Origin: Mycobacterium malmoense | GTDB taxonomy: Bacteria > Actinomycetota > Actinomycetes > Mycobacteriales > Mycobacteriaceae | Reading direction: 5' to 3' | Assembly (NCBI RefSeq): GCF_019645855.1 | Contig: NZ_CP080999.1 | Coordinates: forward strand, 3,348,001-3,412,000 | Length of the DNA: 64,000 nt | Shown: one piece after another, positions 40,357-55,609 of the stretch | Layout: each line of letters begins with the position of its first letter | How positions within the stretch are numbered: position 1 is the stretch's first letter | Position numbers and translations under genes: made by a program | Notes under the pieces: generated by a model | Told to the model about the DNA's origin: nothing | Database searches by the model: none | What the model saw: the letters and a program-made list of their open reading frames with translations, nothing else

Positions 40357-40953
40357 ATGTCCCGGATTGAGGGGATCTCCGACCGCGACGCCGGCCTGGG
40401 CGCCAAGATCGCCTTCTTCTTCACCAGGCGCAAGCTGGCGAAGATGACCGGACTGGAAACCGCGGGGATGCTCGAACCGCTGCGGATGTACGCGCACATC
40501 CCGAGGCTGCTCAGCGCCTACGGCAGGCTCGAGCAGGCCGAGTCGAAGCTGGACGTCCTCAATCCCCGCCACCGCGCGCTGGCCGAGCTGAAGGCCGCGA
40601 CGACGGTGCGCTGCGAGTACTGCATCGACCTCGGCTCCCAGATCGCGCGCGGGCTGGGCATCACCGACGAGGAATTGCTCGGAATGGCCGATTACCGCAA
40701 CGCCTCGTGCTTCTCCGACGTCGACAAGCTGATCCTGGAGTACGCCACCGCGATCAGCCGCACCCCCGTCGAGGTGAGCGACGAGCTCTTCGAGGCGCTG
40801 CGCGCCCACTTCGACACCGCCCAGCTCGTCGGGCTCACCCACGTCATCACGCTGGGCAACCTGCGCGCCCGGTTCAACATCGCGCTCGGCATCGGGTCGT
40901 CCGGGTTTTCCGGCGACCGGGTGTGCGCCCTGCCCGAGACCGGTCACACGTGA
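40357..40953 (+). CDS. Carboxymuconolactone decarboxylase (AhpD-like) protein
   Basis: A 198-residue alkylhydroperoxidase D-like protein. The CxxC redox pair is C86-C89 in VRCEYCIDLGSQIAR. It could reduce peroxides or organic substrates. The strong CAGGAGGTTT before the ATG at 40357 fixes the start. Its stop overlaps the GTG of the ECF sigma factor. A carboxymuconolactone decarboxylase beside an ECF sigma with a SnoaL-like C-terminus is the known ECF41 arrangement, in which the sigma usually controls this gene. Confidence 0.9.
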   Translation: MSRIEGISDRDAGLGAKIAFFFTRRKLAKMTGLETAGMLEPLRMYAHIPRLLSAYGRLEQAESKLDVLNPRHRALAELKAATTVRCEYCIDLGSQIARGLGITDEELLGMADYRNASCFSDVDKLILEYATAISRTPVEVSDELFEALRAHFDTAQLVGLTHVITLGNLRARFNIALGIGSSGFSGDRVCALPETGHT

Positions 40954-41828
40954 CGGCGCCGGACGCGGCGCTGACGGCGCGGTTCGAGGCGGCGCGGCCC
41001 CAACTGGGCGCCCTCGCCTACCGCATGCTGGGCTCGATCGACGACGCCCAGGACGCCGTGCAGGAGGCGTGGCTGCGGCTCAGCCGCACCGACCAGGCCA
41101 TCGGCAACCTCGAGGCGTGGCTGACCACCGTGGTGGCCCGCATCTGCCTGAACACGCTGCGCGACCGCCATGCCCGCGGCCGGGAGGAGCCGGTCGCGCA
41201 CCTGCCGGACCCGATCGTGGACGCGGACGGGGAATTCGATCCCGAACACCGGGCGATGCTGGCCGACGCGGTCGGTCTGGCGCTGTTCGTCGTCCTCGAC
41301 ACGCTGCCGCCGGCCGAGCGGCTGGCGTTCGTGCTGCACGACGTGTTCGCCGTCCCGTTCGACCAGATCGCACCCATCGTCGACCGGACGCCGGAGGCGA
41401 CGCGCAAGCTGGCCAGCCGGGCGCGCCGCCGGATCGAACGGTCCCAACCGGCTCCCGACGGCGACATCGCCGCGCAACGCGAGGCCGTCGACGCGTTCTT
41501 CGCGGCGGGACGCACCGGCGACTTCGACCGGCTGTTGTCGGTGCTGCATCCCGGTGTGGTCCTGCGCGGCGACTTCGGCCCGGGCGCCGCCGCGTTCCGC
41601 GCCGAGGGCGCGTCCTCGGTGGCCAAGCTCGCGCGCAGCTACGCGGCGCCCGAGCGCGAGGTGCGCGCCGCCGTCGTCAACGGCGCCGCCGGCGCGGTTA
41701 TCTTCATCGACGGGCGGCCAACGGCGATCATGGGCTTCGTGGTGCGCGACGGACTGGTCGCCGCGATCGACGTGCTGGCCGACCCGGCGCGCATCGCACG
41801 GATCGACTTGAGTGCGGTGACCGGCTAG
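40950..41828 (+). CDS. ECF sigma factor, ECF41/SigJ type with SnoaL-like C-terminus
   Basis: A 292-residue extracytoplasmic-function sigma factor. Region 2 is YRMLGSIDDAQDAVQEAWLR with LSRTDQAIGNLEAW. Region 4 is LPPAERLAFVLHDVFAVPFD and onward to DRTPEATRKLASRARRR. The C-terminal ~110 residues (AVDAFFAAGRTGDFDRLLSV and on) are a SnoaL-like domain that in ECF41 proteins modulates activity in cis, replacing an anti-sigma factor. The LPDPIV segment resembles the ECF41 WLPEP linker motif. The GTG start overlaps the preceding stop by 4 bp. Its stop shares CTAG with the convergent antigen gene. Confidence 0.9.
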   Translation: MTAPDAALTARFEAARPQLGALAYRMLGSIDDAQDAVQEAWLRLSRTDQAIGNLEAWLTTVVARICLNTLRDRHARGREEPVAHLPDPIVDADGEFDPEHRAMLADAVGLALFVVLDTLPPAERLAFVLHDVFAVPFDQIAPIVDRTPEATRKLASRARRRIERSQPAPDGDIAAQREAVDAFFAAGRTGDFDRLLSVLHPGVVLRGDFGPGAAAFRAEGASSVAKLARSYAAPEREVRAAVVNGAAGAVIFIDGRPTAIMGFVVRDGLVAAIDVLADPARIARIDLSAVTG

Positions 41829-42355
41829 TTCGTCGCTGTCGCTATCTGGATCAGGGCGATCGCGGAGTCGTGTTGCAGTATCCAGTTCCCGCCTTCGTTG
41901 ACGAACGCGAGGTTCTTGGTGACCGGCCCGGCGAACTTCGGACCCGAGATGGCCACGTCGGCGGTGGCCGCATTCGGGCCGGCCGGCTGGATATTCGTCA
42001 CGGTGAACTGCTCCGGAAAGTTCCCATTCCGGTAGGCCTTCCTCAGGTCGTGGTCGGCCACGTGGCCCTCGTCCGGGCTGATGCCGCCCTGGACCAGATT
42101 GTTCTTGGTCGTGTACGACACGCCGGGATCCGTCGCCTGGTTGCAGAGGCTGGACAACTGGTCCGGCGTCGGCAGGTTTTGGCCTGGCGGCGGGGGCGGC
42201 GGGTCCTGCGGCAGCGCCGGTCCATAAGGCGCGCCGACGGCGGCCAGTTGCACCTGAGCCGCCGGAGATGGGACGGAAGCTGCGACACAGGCAAAGCCTG
42301 CGGCCGCGCCGCCAAGGACGGCCAACGCCGCCACGCTTGTAGCTACGGATTTCAC
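41825..42355 (-). CDS. Second MTB12/CFP-2-like secreted protein (diverged paralogue)
   Basis: A 176-residue exported protein. A signal peptide (SVATSVAALAVLGGAAAGFA) is followed by a Pro-rich stretch (DPPPPPPGQN). The MTB12 core has VQGGISPDEGHVADHDLRKA and ATADVAISGPKFAGPVTKNL. Compared with its neighbour it has two extra cysteines and a different C-terminus (IQIATATN). The GTG at 42355, behind GAAGGGA, is preferred over the ATG at 42385. It appears to be a tandem duplicate downstream of the mtb12 orthologue. The fold is NTF2-like in the family; its role is unknown. Confidence 0.85.
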   Translation of the reverse strand: MKSVATSVAALAVLGGAAAGFACVAASVPSPAAQVQLAAVGAPYGPALPQDPPPPPPGQNLPTPDQLSSLCNQATDPGVSYTTKNNLVQGGISPDEGHVADHDLRKAYRNGNFPEQFTVTNIQPAGPNAATADVAISGPKFAGPVTKNLAFVNEGGNWILQHDSAIALIQIATATN

Positions 42356-42403
42356 GGTTTTCCCTTCAGTGCTGTTAGTTCCCATGGACGTGACCGGTGT
42401 GAC

Positions 42404-42928
42404 TCAGTGTCCCGCGGCTTGCAACAGCTCCATCGCCGAGGCGCGCGACAGCATCCAGCTGCCCTGGTTGACGAACGTGACGCTCTGCGTGACCGGGTTC
42501 GGCAGCTTCGGGCCCGAGACCGCGACGTCGGCCGTGGCCGAACCCGGCGCACCCGGCTGAATGTTGGTGATGTTGAACGTCAACGGCAGGTCCCCGTTCT
42601 TGGCGGCCTTCTTCAGCTCGTGGTCGGCGAGATGCGCTTCCGTCCCGCTGATGCCGCCCTCGACCAGGTTGCCCTTGTTCGCGAACGAAACGCTGGGGTC
42701 GGCAAGGCTGGTCAGCAGGCCGGTCAACTGGGCGGCGGTCGGCATGCTGGTGGCCCCCGGCGCCGGAGCCTGCGGCAGCGCCGGCCCATAAGGCGCGCCG
42801 ACCGCGGCGAGTTGCACCCGGGCCGGGGCCGCGACGGGCGCGGTGGACGCCACGCCGACGGCCGCCGCGCCGACGGCGCCCACAATCGCCACACCGGTGG
42901 CTAAGAACTTCGAATATTTGATTCCCAT
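42404..42928 (-). CDS. cfp2: Low molecular weight antigen MTB12 / CFP-2
   Basis: A 174-residue secreted protein and the closer orthologue of M. tuberculosis Rv2376c. The signal peptide (KFLATGVAIVGAVGAAAVGV) is followed by a mature core: FANKGNLVEGGISGTEAHLA, SATADVAVSGPKLPNPVTQS and the C-terminal SRASAMELLQAAGH. It is an abundant culture-filtrate antigen with NTF2-like fold; biochemical function unknown. It sits upstream of its paralogue and beside mbtH, as in M. tuberculosis. Confidence 0.93.
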   Translation of the reverse strand: MGIKYSKFLATGVAIVGAVGAAAVGVASTAPVAAPARVQLAAVGAPYGPALPQAPAPGATSMPTAAQLTGLLTSLADPSVSFANKGNLVEGGISGTEAHLADHELKKAAKNGDLPLTFNITNIQPGAPGSATADVAVSGPKLPNPVTQSVTFVNQGSWMLSRASAMELLQAAGH

Positions 42929-43139
42929 GGTCAGATTTCCCCCTCCGATTCACCTGGGCCGTGACGGTCCGTCCCGATCGCCCATCGTGCAAGTGATGTA
43001 ATTGTGCCTTTTGTGACTGTTGTTGTGTGTCTCAGGCGGATCACGTTACAAGCAAGCTATGTGCGCGAACGGTGATGCAGCTATGCGGCGGCTGTGTAGC
43101 AGCCCAGAATTCCGGGGCCACGGCGGGGCGTGACGGGGT

Positions 43140-43355
43140 TCAGTCCGCCCCCATGGCCTCACGCAGGCTCTTGGGCCGCAGGTCGGTCCAGTTCTTTTCG
43201 ACGTAGTCGAGGCACTCCGCCCGGCCCGCCGCGCCGTACACCACCCGCCAGCCGGGCGGGACCTCGGCGAAGGAAGGCCACAGGCTGTGCTGCTCCTCGT
43301 CGTTGACCAGCACGAAGAACGCCCCGCCGTCGTCATCGAAGGGATTGGTGCTCAT
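43140..43355 (-). CDS. mbtH: MbtH protein
   Basis: A 71-residue founding member of the MbtH-like family. MSTNPFDDDGGAFFVLVNDE, HSLWPSFAEVPPGWRVVYG and CLDYVEKNWTDLRP are the family signature. It binds and activates NRPS adenylation domains, here MbtB, MbtE and MbtF. It is the last gene of the mycobactin operon; its ATG lies 23 bp inside the mbtG 3' end, so translation is coupled. Confidence 0.97.
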   Translation of the reverse strand: MSTNPFDDDGGAFFVLVNDEEQHSLWPSFAEVPPGWRVVYGAAGRAECLDYVEKNWTDLRPKSLREAMGAD

Positions 43356-44649
43356 CGCTTCTCCTCGTCGTTCGATGCTTGGCGGGATCGGTTGAACCCA
43401 CTGAAGTCACTGAAGTCACAGTGGATCCCAGCACCCGGTCGGACAGCAGCCCGAGGCAGCTCAGGTTGGGAAACCCGGGGCCCTGGGTGAGTCCGGCCAG
43501 GTTCGGCAGGAACAGCCTGGGTGTGACGTCGGTGACGGCCAGGTCGTAGCCGATCGCTTCCTGCAGGCGCTCGGCGGTCAGCGGTCCGCCCAGCCCGAGC
43601 TCGAGCAGGTCGAGCGCGTCCTGGCCGAACAGCGCGGTGAACCAGAGCGGGTCGGCGCCGGAGCCGTCGATGACGAGATCGAAGCCGTGCACCGTCTCCA
43701 GGTTCTCGCTGCCCCGGTTGGTGGACAGCGTCAACCGGATCTGGCCGTCGCGGCCCACCGCGTGGGCGACCCGGCCGCGCAGGTGGTGGATGCGGTCGTC
43801 GGCCAGCAGCGCTTCCTGCACGTTCGCCGAGAACACGCCGCGGTCGGTGCGGGCCAGCGCGTCGCGGCGTTCGTCCAGCGTCAGGGCGGTCCAGTCGGTG
43901 GGGTCGGAGAACAGCGAGTTCTCGAAGAAGCCCTCGCCGCGGGTGAACAGCGTGGCCTGCGGGGAGATGACGGTAATGCTCGAAACCCGGTGCCGGAACA
44001 GCTCGTTGAGCATCGAGGCGGCCGTCTCGCCACCGCCGATCACCGCGACCCGCTCGGCGCTGATCCGGTCGTCGCCCGCCGCTCGGTCCCAGAACTGGGC
44101 GATCGACAGCATTCGCGGATTGCCGGGCAGCAACGACTTTTCGGCCTGGCCGGGTCCGGTGATCATCAGGGCGTCGGCGTGCACGGTGGTCTCGTGGGTG
44201 CGCAGCGCCCAGCGGTCCCCGGTGACGGCCAGCTCCTCGACCTCGCCGTGCGCCACGTTCAGGCCGACGTGGTCGGCGACCCAGCCCAGATACTGGCTCC
44301 ACCGGCGGTGGGTCGGCGCCGGTCTGCCGCGGTCGATCCATTCGGCGAACGACGAGGTGGCGATCAGATAGGACTGCCAGCTGTAGCGGGTCATCCGCTC
44401 GTCGAGTTCGGCGTTGCGGCGCGGCACCAGCGCCGACCGGTACGGGAAGCCGACGTCTTTTTCGGGGCTGGTGCCCAGCCGGTGCGCCCCGTCGGTCCAG
44501 CCGCCGCTGGCCTGCCAGTTGGCGCCGACCCCGATGCGCTCCACCGCGATCACGTCGGGGACCTCAATACCCATCTCGCGCAACACGAATGCCTTGGCCG
44601 CGACGGCCACCGCCTTGGCTCCGGCGCCCAGGACCGCAAGTGTGCTCAT
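43333..44649 (-). CDS. mbtG: Lysine N6-monooxygenase (mycobactin)
   Basis: A 438-residue flavin N-hydroxylase that hydroxylates lysine side chains, giving the hydroxamates that bind iron. MSTLAVLGAGAKAVAVAAKA is the FAD-binding Rossmann loop and VAVIGGGETAASMLNELF the NADPH loop. DLVIDGSGADPLWFTALFG is near the substrate end. It is an unusual MbtG-type with a short N-terminus compared with ornithine hydroxylases. The ATG at 44649 overlaps the mbtF stop by 4 bp (ATGA). Confidence 0.95.
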   Translation of the reverse strand: MSTLAVLGAGAKAVAVAAKAFVLREMGIEVPDVIAVERIGVGANWQASGGWTDGAHRLGTSPEKDVGFPYRSALVPRRNAELDERMTRYSWQSYLIATSSFAEWIDRGRPAPTHRRWSQYLGWVADHVGLNVAHGEVEELAVTGDRWALRTHETTVHADALMITGPGQAEKSLLPGNPRMLSIAQFWDRAAGDDRISAERVAVIGGGETAASMLNELFRHRVSSITVISPQATLFTRGEGFFENSLFSDPTDWTALTLDERRDALARTDRGVFSANVQEALLADDRIHHLRGRVAHAVGRDGQIRLTLSTNRGSENLETVHGFDLVIDGSGADPLWFTALFGQDALDLLELGLGGPLTAERLQEAIGYDLAVTDVTPRLFLPNLAGLTQGPGFPNLSCLGLLSDRVLGSTVTSVTSVGSTDPAKHRTTRRSDEHQSLR

Positions 44650-47600
44650 GTCGCCATCTCCCGCAGTGCTTCGCTCCAAAATCCTTGCAGCGCAGTGATA
44701 TCCGCTTCGCCGAGAATGTCGGGCAGCGCCCGCCACTGGGTGACCAGGACGCGCCGTTCCCGAAACGTCGCCACGGTGGCCAGGATGCTGAGCTCGTGGC
44801 GCACGGCCAGGTCGGGCTCGGGCAGCGGCGACACCCCGGCGAGCAGCCCGCGGTCCAGCCGCAGGCCGGCGGCGGCCGTCTCGGCGTGGCCGAGATAGTT
44901 CAGCAGCAGCTGCGGCCCGGGGAACTTCGCGAGCCGCCGTCCGGTGTCGGCCCGCAGATAGCGCAGCAGCCCGTAGTCGATTCCGTCGCCCGGGATCGAC
45001 GCCAGCCGCTCGCCGATGCCGGCCGGGTCGGGCGAGCCGATGCGCAGCGGGTAGATGGAGCTGAGCAGTCCCACGGTGTCGCTGGTGTCGATGCTCTTGC
45101 CCGGGCCGTCGACCAGGGCGTCGGCGCGGCCGTGGGTTTCCAGCGCCAGCAGCGGCGCCGGGGTGGGCTGGTCGCGGGCCCGCCGCCAGCGCGTCACGGT
45201 CGCCGACGCGGCGGCGATCAGCAGGTAGAACATCGGCACGCCCGCTTCCAGCAGCCGCCCCGTGACGTCGGGATCGCCGTAGCTCATGCGGACGCTGAGA
45301 TCGCGGGCCCGATCGCCGTGGTGGACCCGCCGAGTCCCCAGGTCGGGGTCGGCGCCGTCGAGCTGGGAGGACCAGAATTCCACCGTGTCCAGCCGGTTGG
45401 CGCGCTCGTGCAGCGCGGCGGCCCAGCGCCGGTAGCTGGTGTGCTCGCGAACCGGCGCGGGCGAGCGCCCGGCGGCCAGCGCGCGCAAGGCCGCGTCCAG
45501 CTCGCCCAGCACGACCCGCCACGATGCCGCGTCCACCGCCACGACGTGCGCCGCCAGCACCAGCACGCTTTCTCCGGTTTCTCCGGTCGGGGGCCGCAGC
45601 CACACCGCCGACAACATCGCTCCCCGCTCGGGGTCGAGACGCTCGACGGCCCGCGCCGCGTGCGAGACCACGGCGGCGTGCAAGTCGTCGCCCACCTCGG
45701 CTTCGGTGAGGATCCGGCCGACGAAATCTGCGGTGTCGGCGGCGACCAGCGTCATGGTGGCGCGGTCCACCCGGCTGCGGAGCACCTCGTGCCCATCGAT
45801 CGTTGCCGCCAGGGCCGCGCGCAGCTGCTCGCCGCTGACCGTGCCGGGCAGCCGGATGGCTTCGGTCTGTGCCAGCCGGCGGGGCTCGCCGTACTCGTAA
45901 AGCCAGCGGCCGTTGGGCAGCAACGGCATTGGGCCGCCGGTGTTCTCGGTCCGCTCGTCAAGGCCGGCGGCTTCGGAGTCGATGGCCTCGGCGAGTTCGC
46001 GAACGTTGCCGCACTCCAGGACGAGCCTGGCGCGCAGCGCCATTCCCCGCGCCCGGGCGGCCTGCACCACCGACAGCGCCATGATGCTGTCCAAACCCAG
46101 CTGCAGGAAATCCGCGGTGACGTCGACCCGCATGATCCCCAGGACCTCCGAAAGCACCTCGGCGACAAGGGATTCCGTGGGCGTTTCGGGCTCGGATTCC
46201 GCCGAGAACGTGTCCGCGGCGTCGGCCGCGGCGAGTGCGGCTTCGTCGAGTTTGCCGTTGGGCGTCAACGGGATTTCGTCGACCACGACGATGCGCTGCG
46301 GAACCATGTAGCGCGGCAGCCGGGTACCGAGCATGCCGCGCAGTTGCGGCGCCGACACCCGCGTCGCGTCGTCGGCGGCCACGTAGGCGGTCAGCTGCGG
46401 GGCACCCCGGCGCTGGCGCACCAGGACACCGGCGTGCCGGACGGCGGGATGGGACTCGAGCGCCGCGGCGATCTCGCCGGGCTCGACGCGATGACCGCGG
46501 ATCTTCACCTGGGCGTCGGCGCGCCCCGCGTACTGCATTGAGCCGTCGGCCCGGCGACGCACCAGGTCACCGGTGCGGTACATCCGCTCACCGACGGCGA
46601 ACGGGTCGGCGACGAACCGCGCGGCGGTCTCCCCCGCGCGGCCCAGGTAACCGCGGGCAAGCTGGGCGCCGGCCAGGTACAGCTCACCGGTCACGCCGTG
46701 CGGCACCGGCCGCAGCGCGGAATCCAGCACGTAGCCGCGGGTATGCCGGGTCGGGCGCCCGATCGACGGCGCGTCGTGCTCGGCGATGGCGGCCACTACG
46801 GCCTCGACCGTGGTCTCGGTGGGGCCGTAGCAGTTGTGGGCGGTCATGGCCGTGCGGGCGCACTCGGCGCGGATCAGGTCCCAGGCGGCGGCGCCGAGGG
46901 CCTCGCCCCCCAGCGCCAGCACCGCGAGGGGCACGCGCGTGAGCAAACCGAATGCCGTCAGTTGAGCAAACATCGAGGGGGTGGTGTCGATCATGTCGAT
47001 GCCGTGCTCGGCGACGGCCGCGACCAAGGCCTCGGCGTCGGTCTGGGTGTGTTCGTCGACGATGTGCACGGCATGACCGTCGAGCAGGGCGACCAGCGGC
47101 TGCCAGGCGGCGTCGAACGCGAACGACCACGCGTGGGCGATGCGCAGCGGGCGACCCAGCCGGGCGGCCGCCGGTCGCAGCACGCCGTCCAGGTGGTCGT
47201 CGGCGTAAGCTCCCAGCGCGGCGTGGGTTCCGATGACCCCCTTGGGTTCTCCCGTCGTGCCGGACGTGAACACCACGTAGGCCGCCCGCTGCGGCGCCAC
47301 CTCGACCGGGCGGAAGTCGCCGCTTTCCCGTTCGGAGGCCGTGATCAGCTCCTCGTTGATGACGATCGTCGCCCCGCTTTGGCGCAGGATCGAGCCCACC
47401 CGCTCCGGCGGCATCCCCGGCTCCAGCGGCACGCACATGGCGCCGGCCTTGAGCGCGGCGAGCATCGCGACGACATACGCGGGTCCGCGGGAAAGCCTTA
47501 TGGCGACCGGAGTTTCGGCGCCGGCCCCACGAGCGGCGAGCGTGGCGGCCAGCCTATCGGCCCGGGCATCCAGTTCGCGGTAGCTCAGCGTGCCGCCCGC

Positions 47601-49063
47601 CCAGCTCACCGCCGGGTCGTCGGGCATGGTCTTGGCGATCGTGGCGAACCGGGCGTGGATGCCAAGCGGGTTGGGCGGTGTCGACGCGCCCGCGGGTCGC
47701 GGCGGTGCGGCCTCGTCGTCGAGCAGCACGCTCACCTCACGCAGCGGACGGTCCCACAGCTGCAGCAGTCGTTCGGCGGTGACGAGTAGCCGACGGCCCA
47801 ACGTCGCGGCGGTCGTGTCGCCCAGCGCGCCGTCGATGACTTCGGCCAGCACGACCAGTTCACCGTCGGCCACATGCGCGGCGACCGTGATCGGAAAGTG
47901 GGACAGGCTCTCCAGGCCGGCGGGCCGGAAAGTCACGTCGCCACTGGTCAATTCGCCGCCGCCGGCCAGTCCGCCCATCGGGAAGTTCTCGTAGACCAGC
48001 AGCGTGTCAAACATCTCGCCGACGCCGCCGAGCGCCCGCAGCTGCGCGTGCCCGAGGTAGCCGTGCTCACGCAGCATCGCGGCGTCGCGTTGCACGCCGC
48101 GGCACTGCTCGCCGGCGCCGGCGGCGCCGTCGAGCCGCACCCGCAGCGGCACGGTGTTGATGAACAAACCGATCATGGTCTCGACGCCGGTCAGCTCGGC
48201 CGGCCGCCCCGACACGGTCACCCCGAAGACCACGTCGCCGCTGTCGGTGAGCCGCGACAACAGCAACGCCCAGGCCGTTTGCATCAGGGTGTTGACGGTG
48301 ACACCGCGGGATCGGGCACCCTCGATCAGCCGCGCGGTGGCGTCGGCGTCCAGTCGCAGTTCGGTGCGCCGCGCCAGGGTGGTTGGCCCCGGCCGAGCAC
48401 CGCCCAACGCGGCCGACAGCAGCGTCGGGCCGCCCAGACCGGCCAGATGCTGCCGCCAAACCCGTTGGCTGGCATCGAGATCGCGGTTCGCCAGCCAGCC
48501 GATGTAATCGCGGTACGGCCGCGGCGCGGCGGGCAGCGCGTCGAGGTCGCCGCCCGCCCGGTACAGCGCGATCAGCTCACCGGCGAAAATCGGCAGCGAC
48601 CAGCCGTCGATCACGATGTGATGCGCGGTGATCACCAAACGCCATTGGGCCCTGGGCAATTCGACGAGCAGAAAGCGGATCGCGGGCGCGCGTTCGAGAT
48701 CGAACCGTCGCCGCCGCTCGCCGGTCTCCAGCGCCTCGACGTCCTCGGGGTCGGCGGTGACGTGTCGCCACGGCAGGTCGACCGTCGACGGCACGATCTG
48801 CACCGGCCGCGCGATCCCCCGGCTGAAGAAGCTGGCCCGCAGGTTGGGGTGGCGCACCAACATCGTTGCCGCGCAGTCACGTAGCAGCGCGACGTCGAGG
48901 GGCCCGGAGATGTCGGCGGCCATCGCGATCACGTACGGGTCGCTGGCCGCCTCGCCCTCGCGGAATTCGGCCAGCGTCGTCAGCGAATACAAGCCCTCCT
49001 GCAGGGGGCTTAGCGCCATCACGTCCTCGATGTCCGGCGCGGCGGAGCCGGTTTCGGTGGCGG

Positions 49064-49067
<4 letters not shown>
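44646..49067 (-). CDS. mbtF: Mycobactin NRPS MbtF (C-A-PCP-E/C-like)
   Basis: A 1,473-residue synthetase that adds the second, terminal lysine. The C domain (about 15-430) has HHIVIDGWS. The A domain (about 440-920) has FTSGTTGEPKGV, FAFDAAWQ with the amino-binding Asp, and NCYGPTETTVEA. The PCP has LGLDSIMALSV (about residue 990). A terminal condensation/epimerization-like domain (about 1050-1470) has AHVVAVDAASW where HHxxxDG is expected, so it lacks the first His. There is no thioesterase, so release by cyclisation to the azepanone is likely at this last domain, which is inferred. The ATG at 49067 overlaps the mbtE stop by 4 bp. Confidence 0.95.

Positions 49068-55601
<6,534 letters not shown>

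Positions 55602-55609
<8 letters not shown>

Noticed and set aside
43333..45603. A 756-codon extension of mbtG into mbtF.
   Set aside because: The region beyond 44,649 is mbtF in another frame. The ATG at 44,649 gives the FAD-binding N-terminus and an ATGA overlap.
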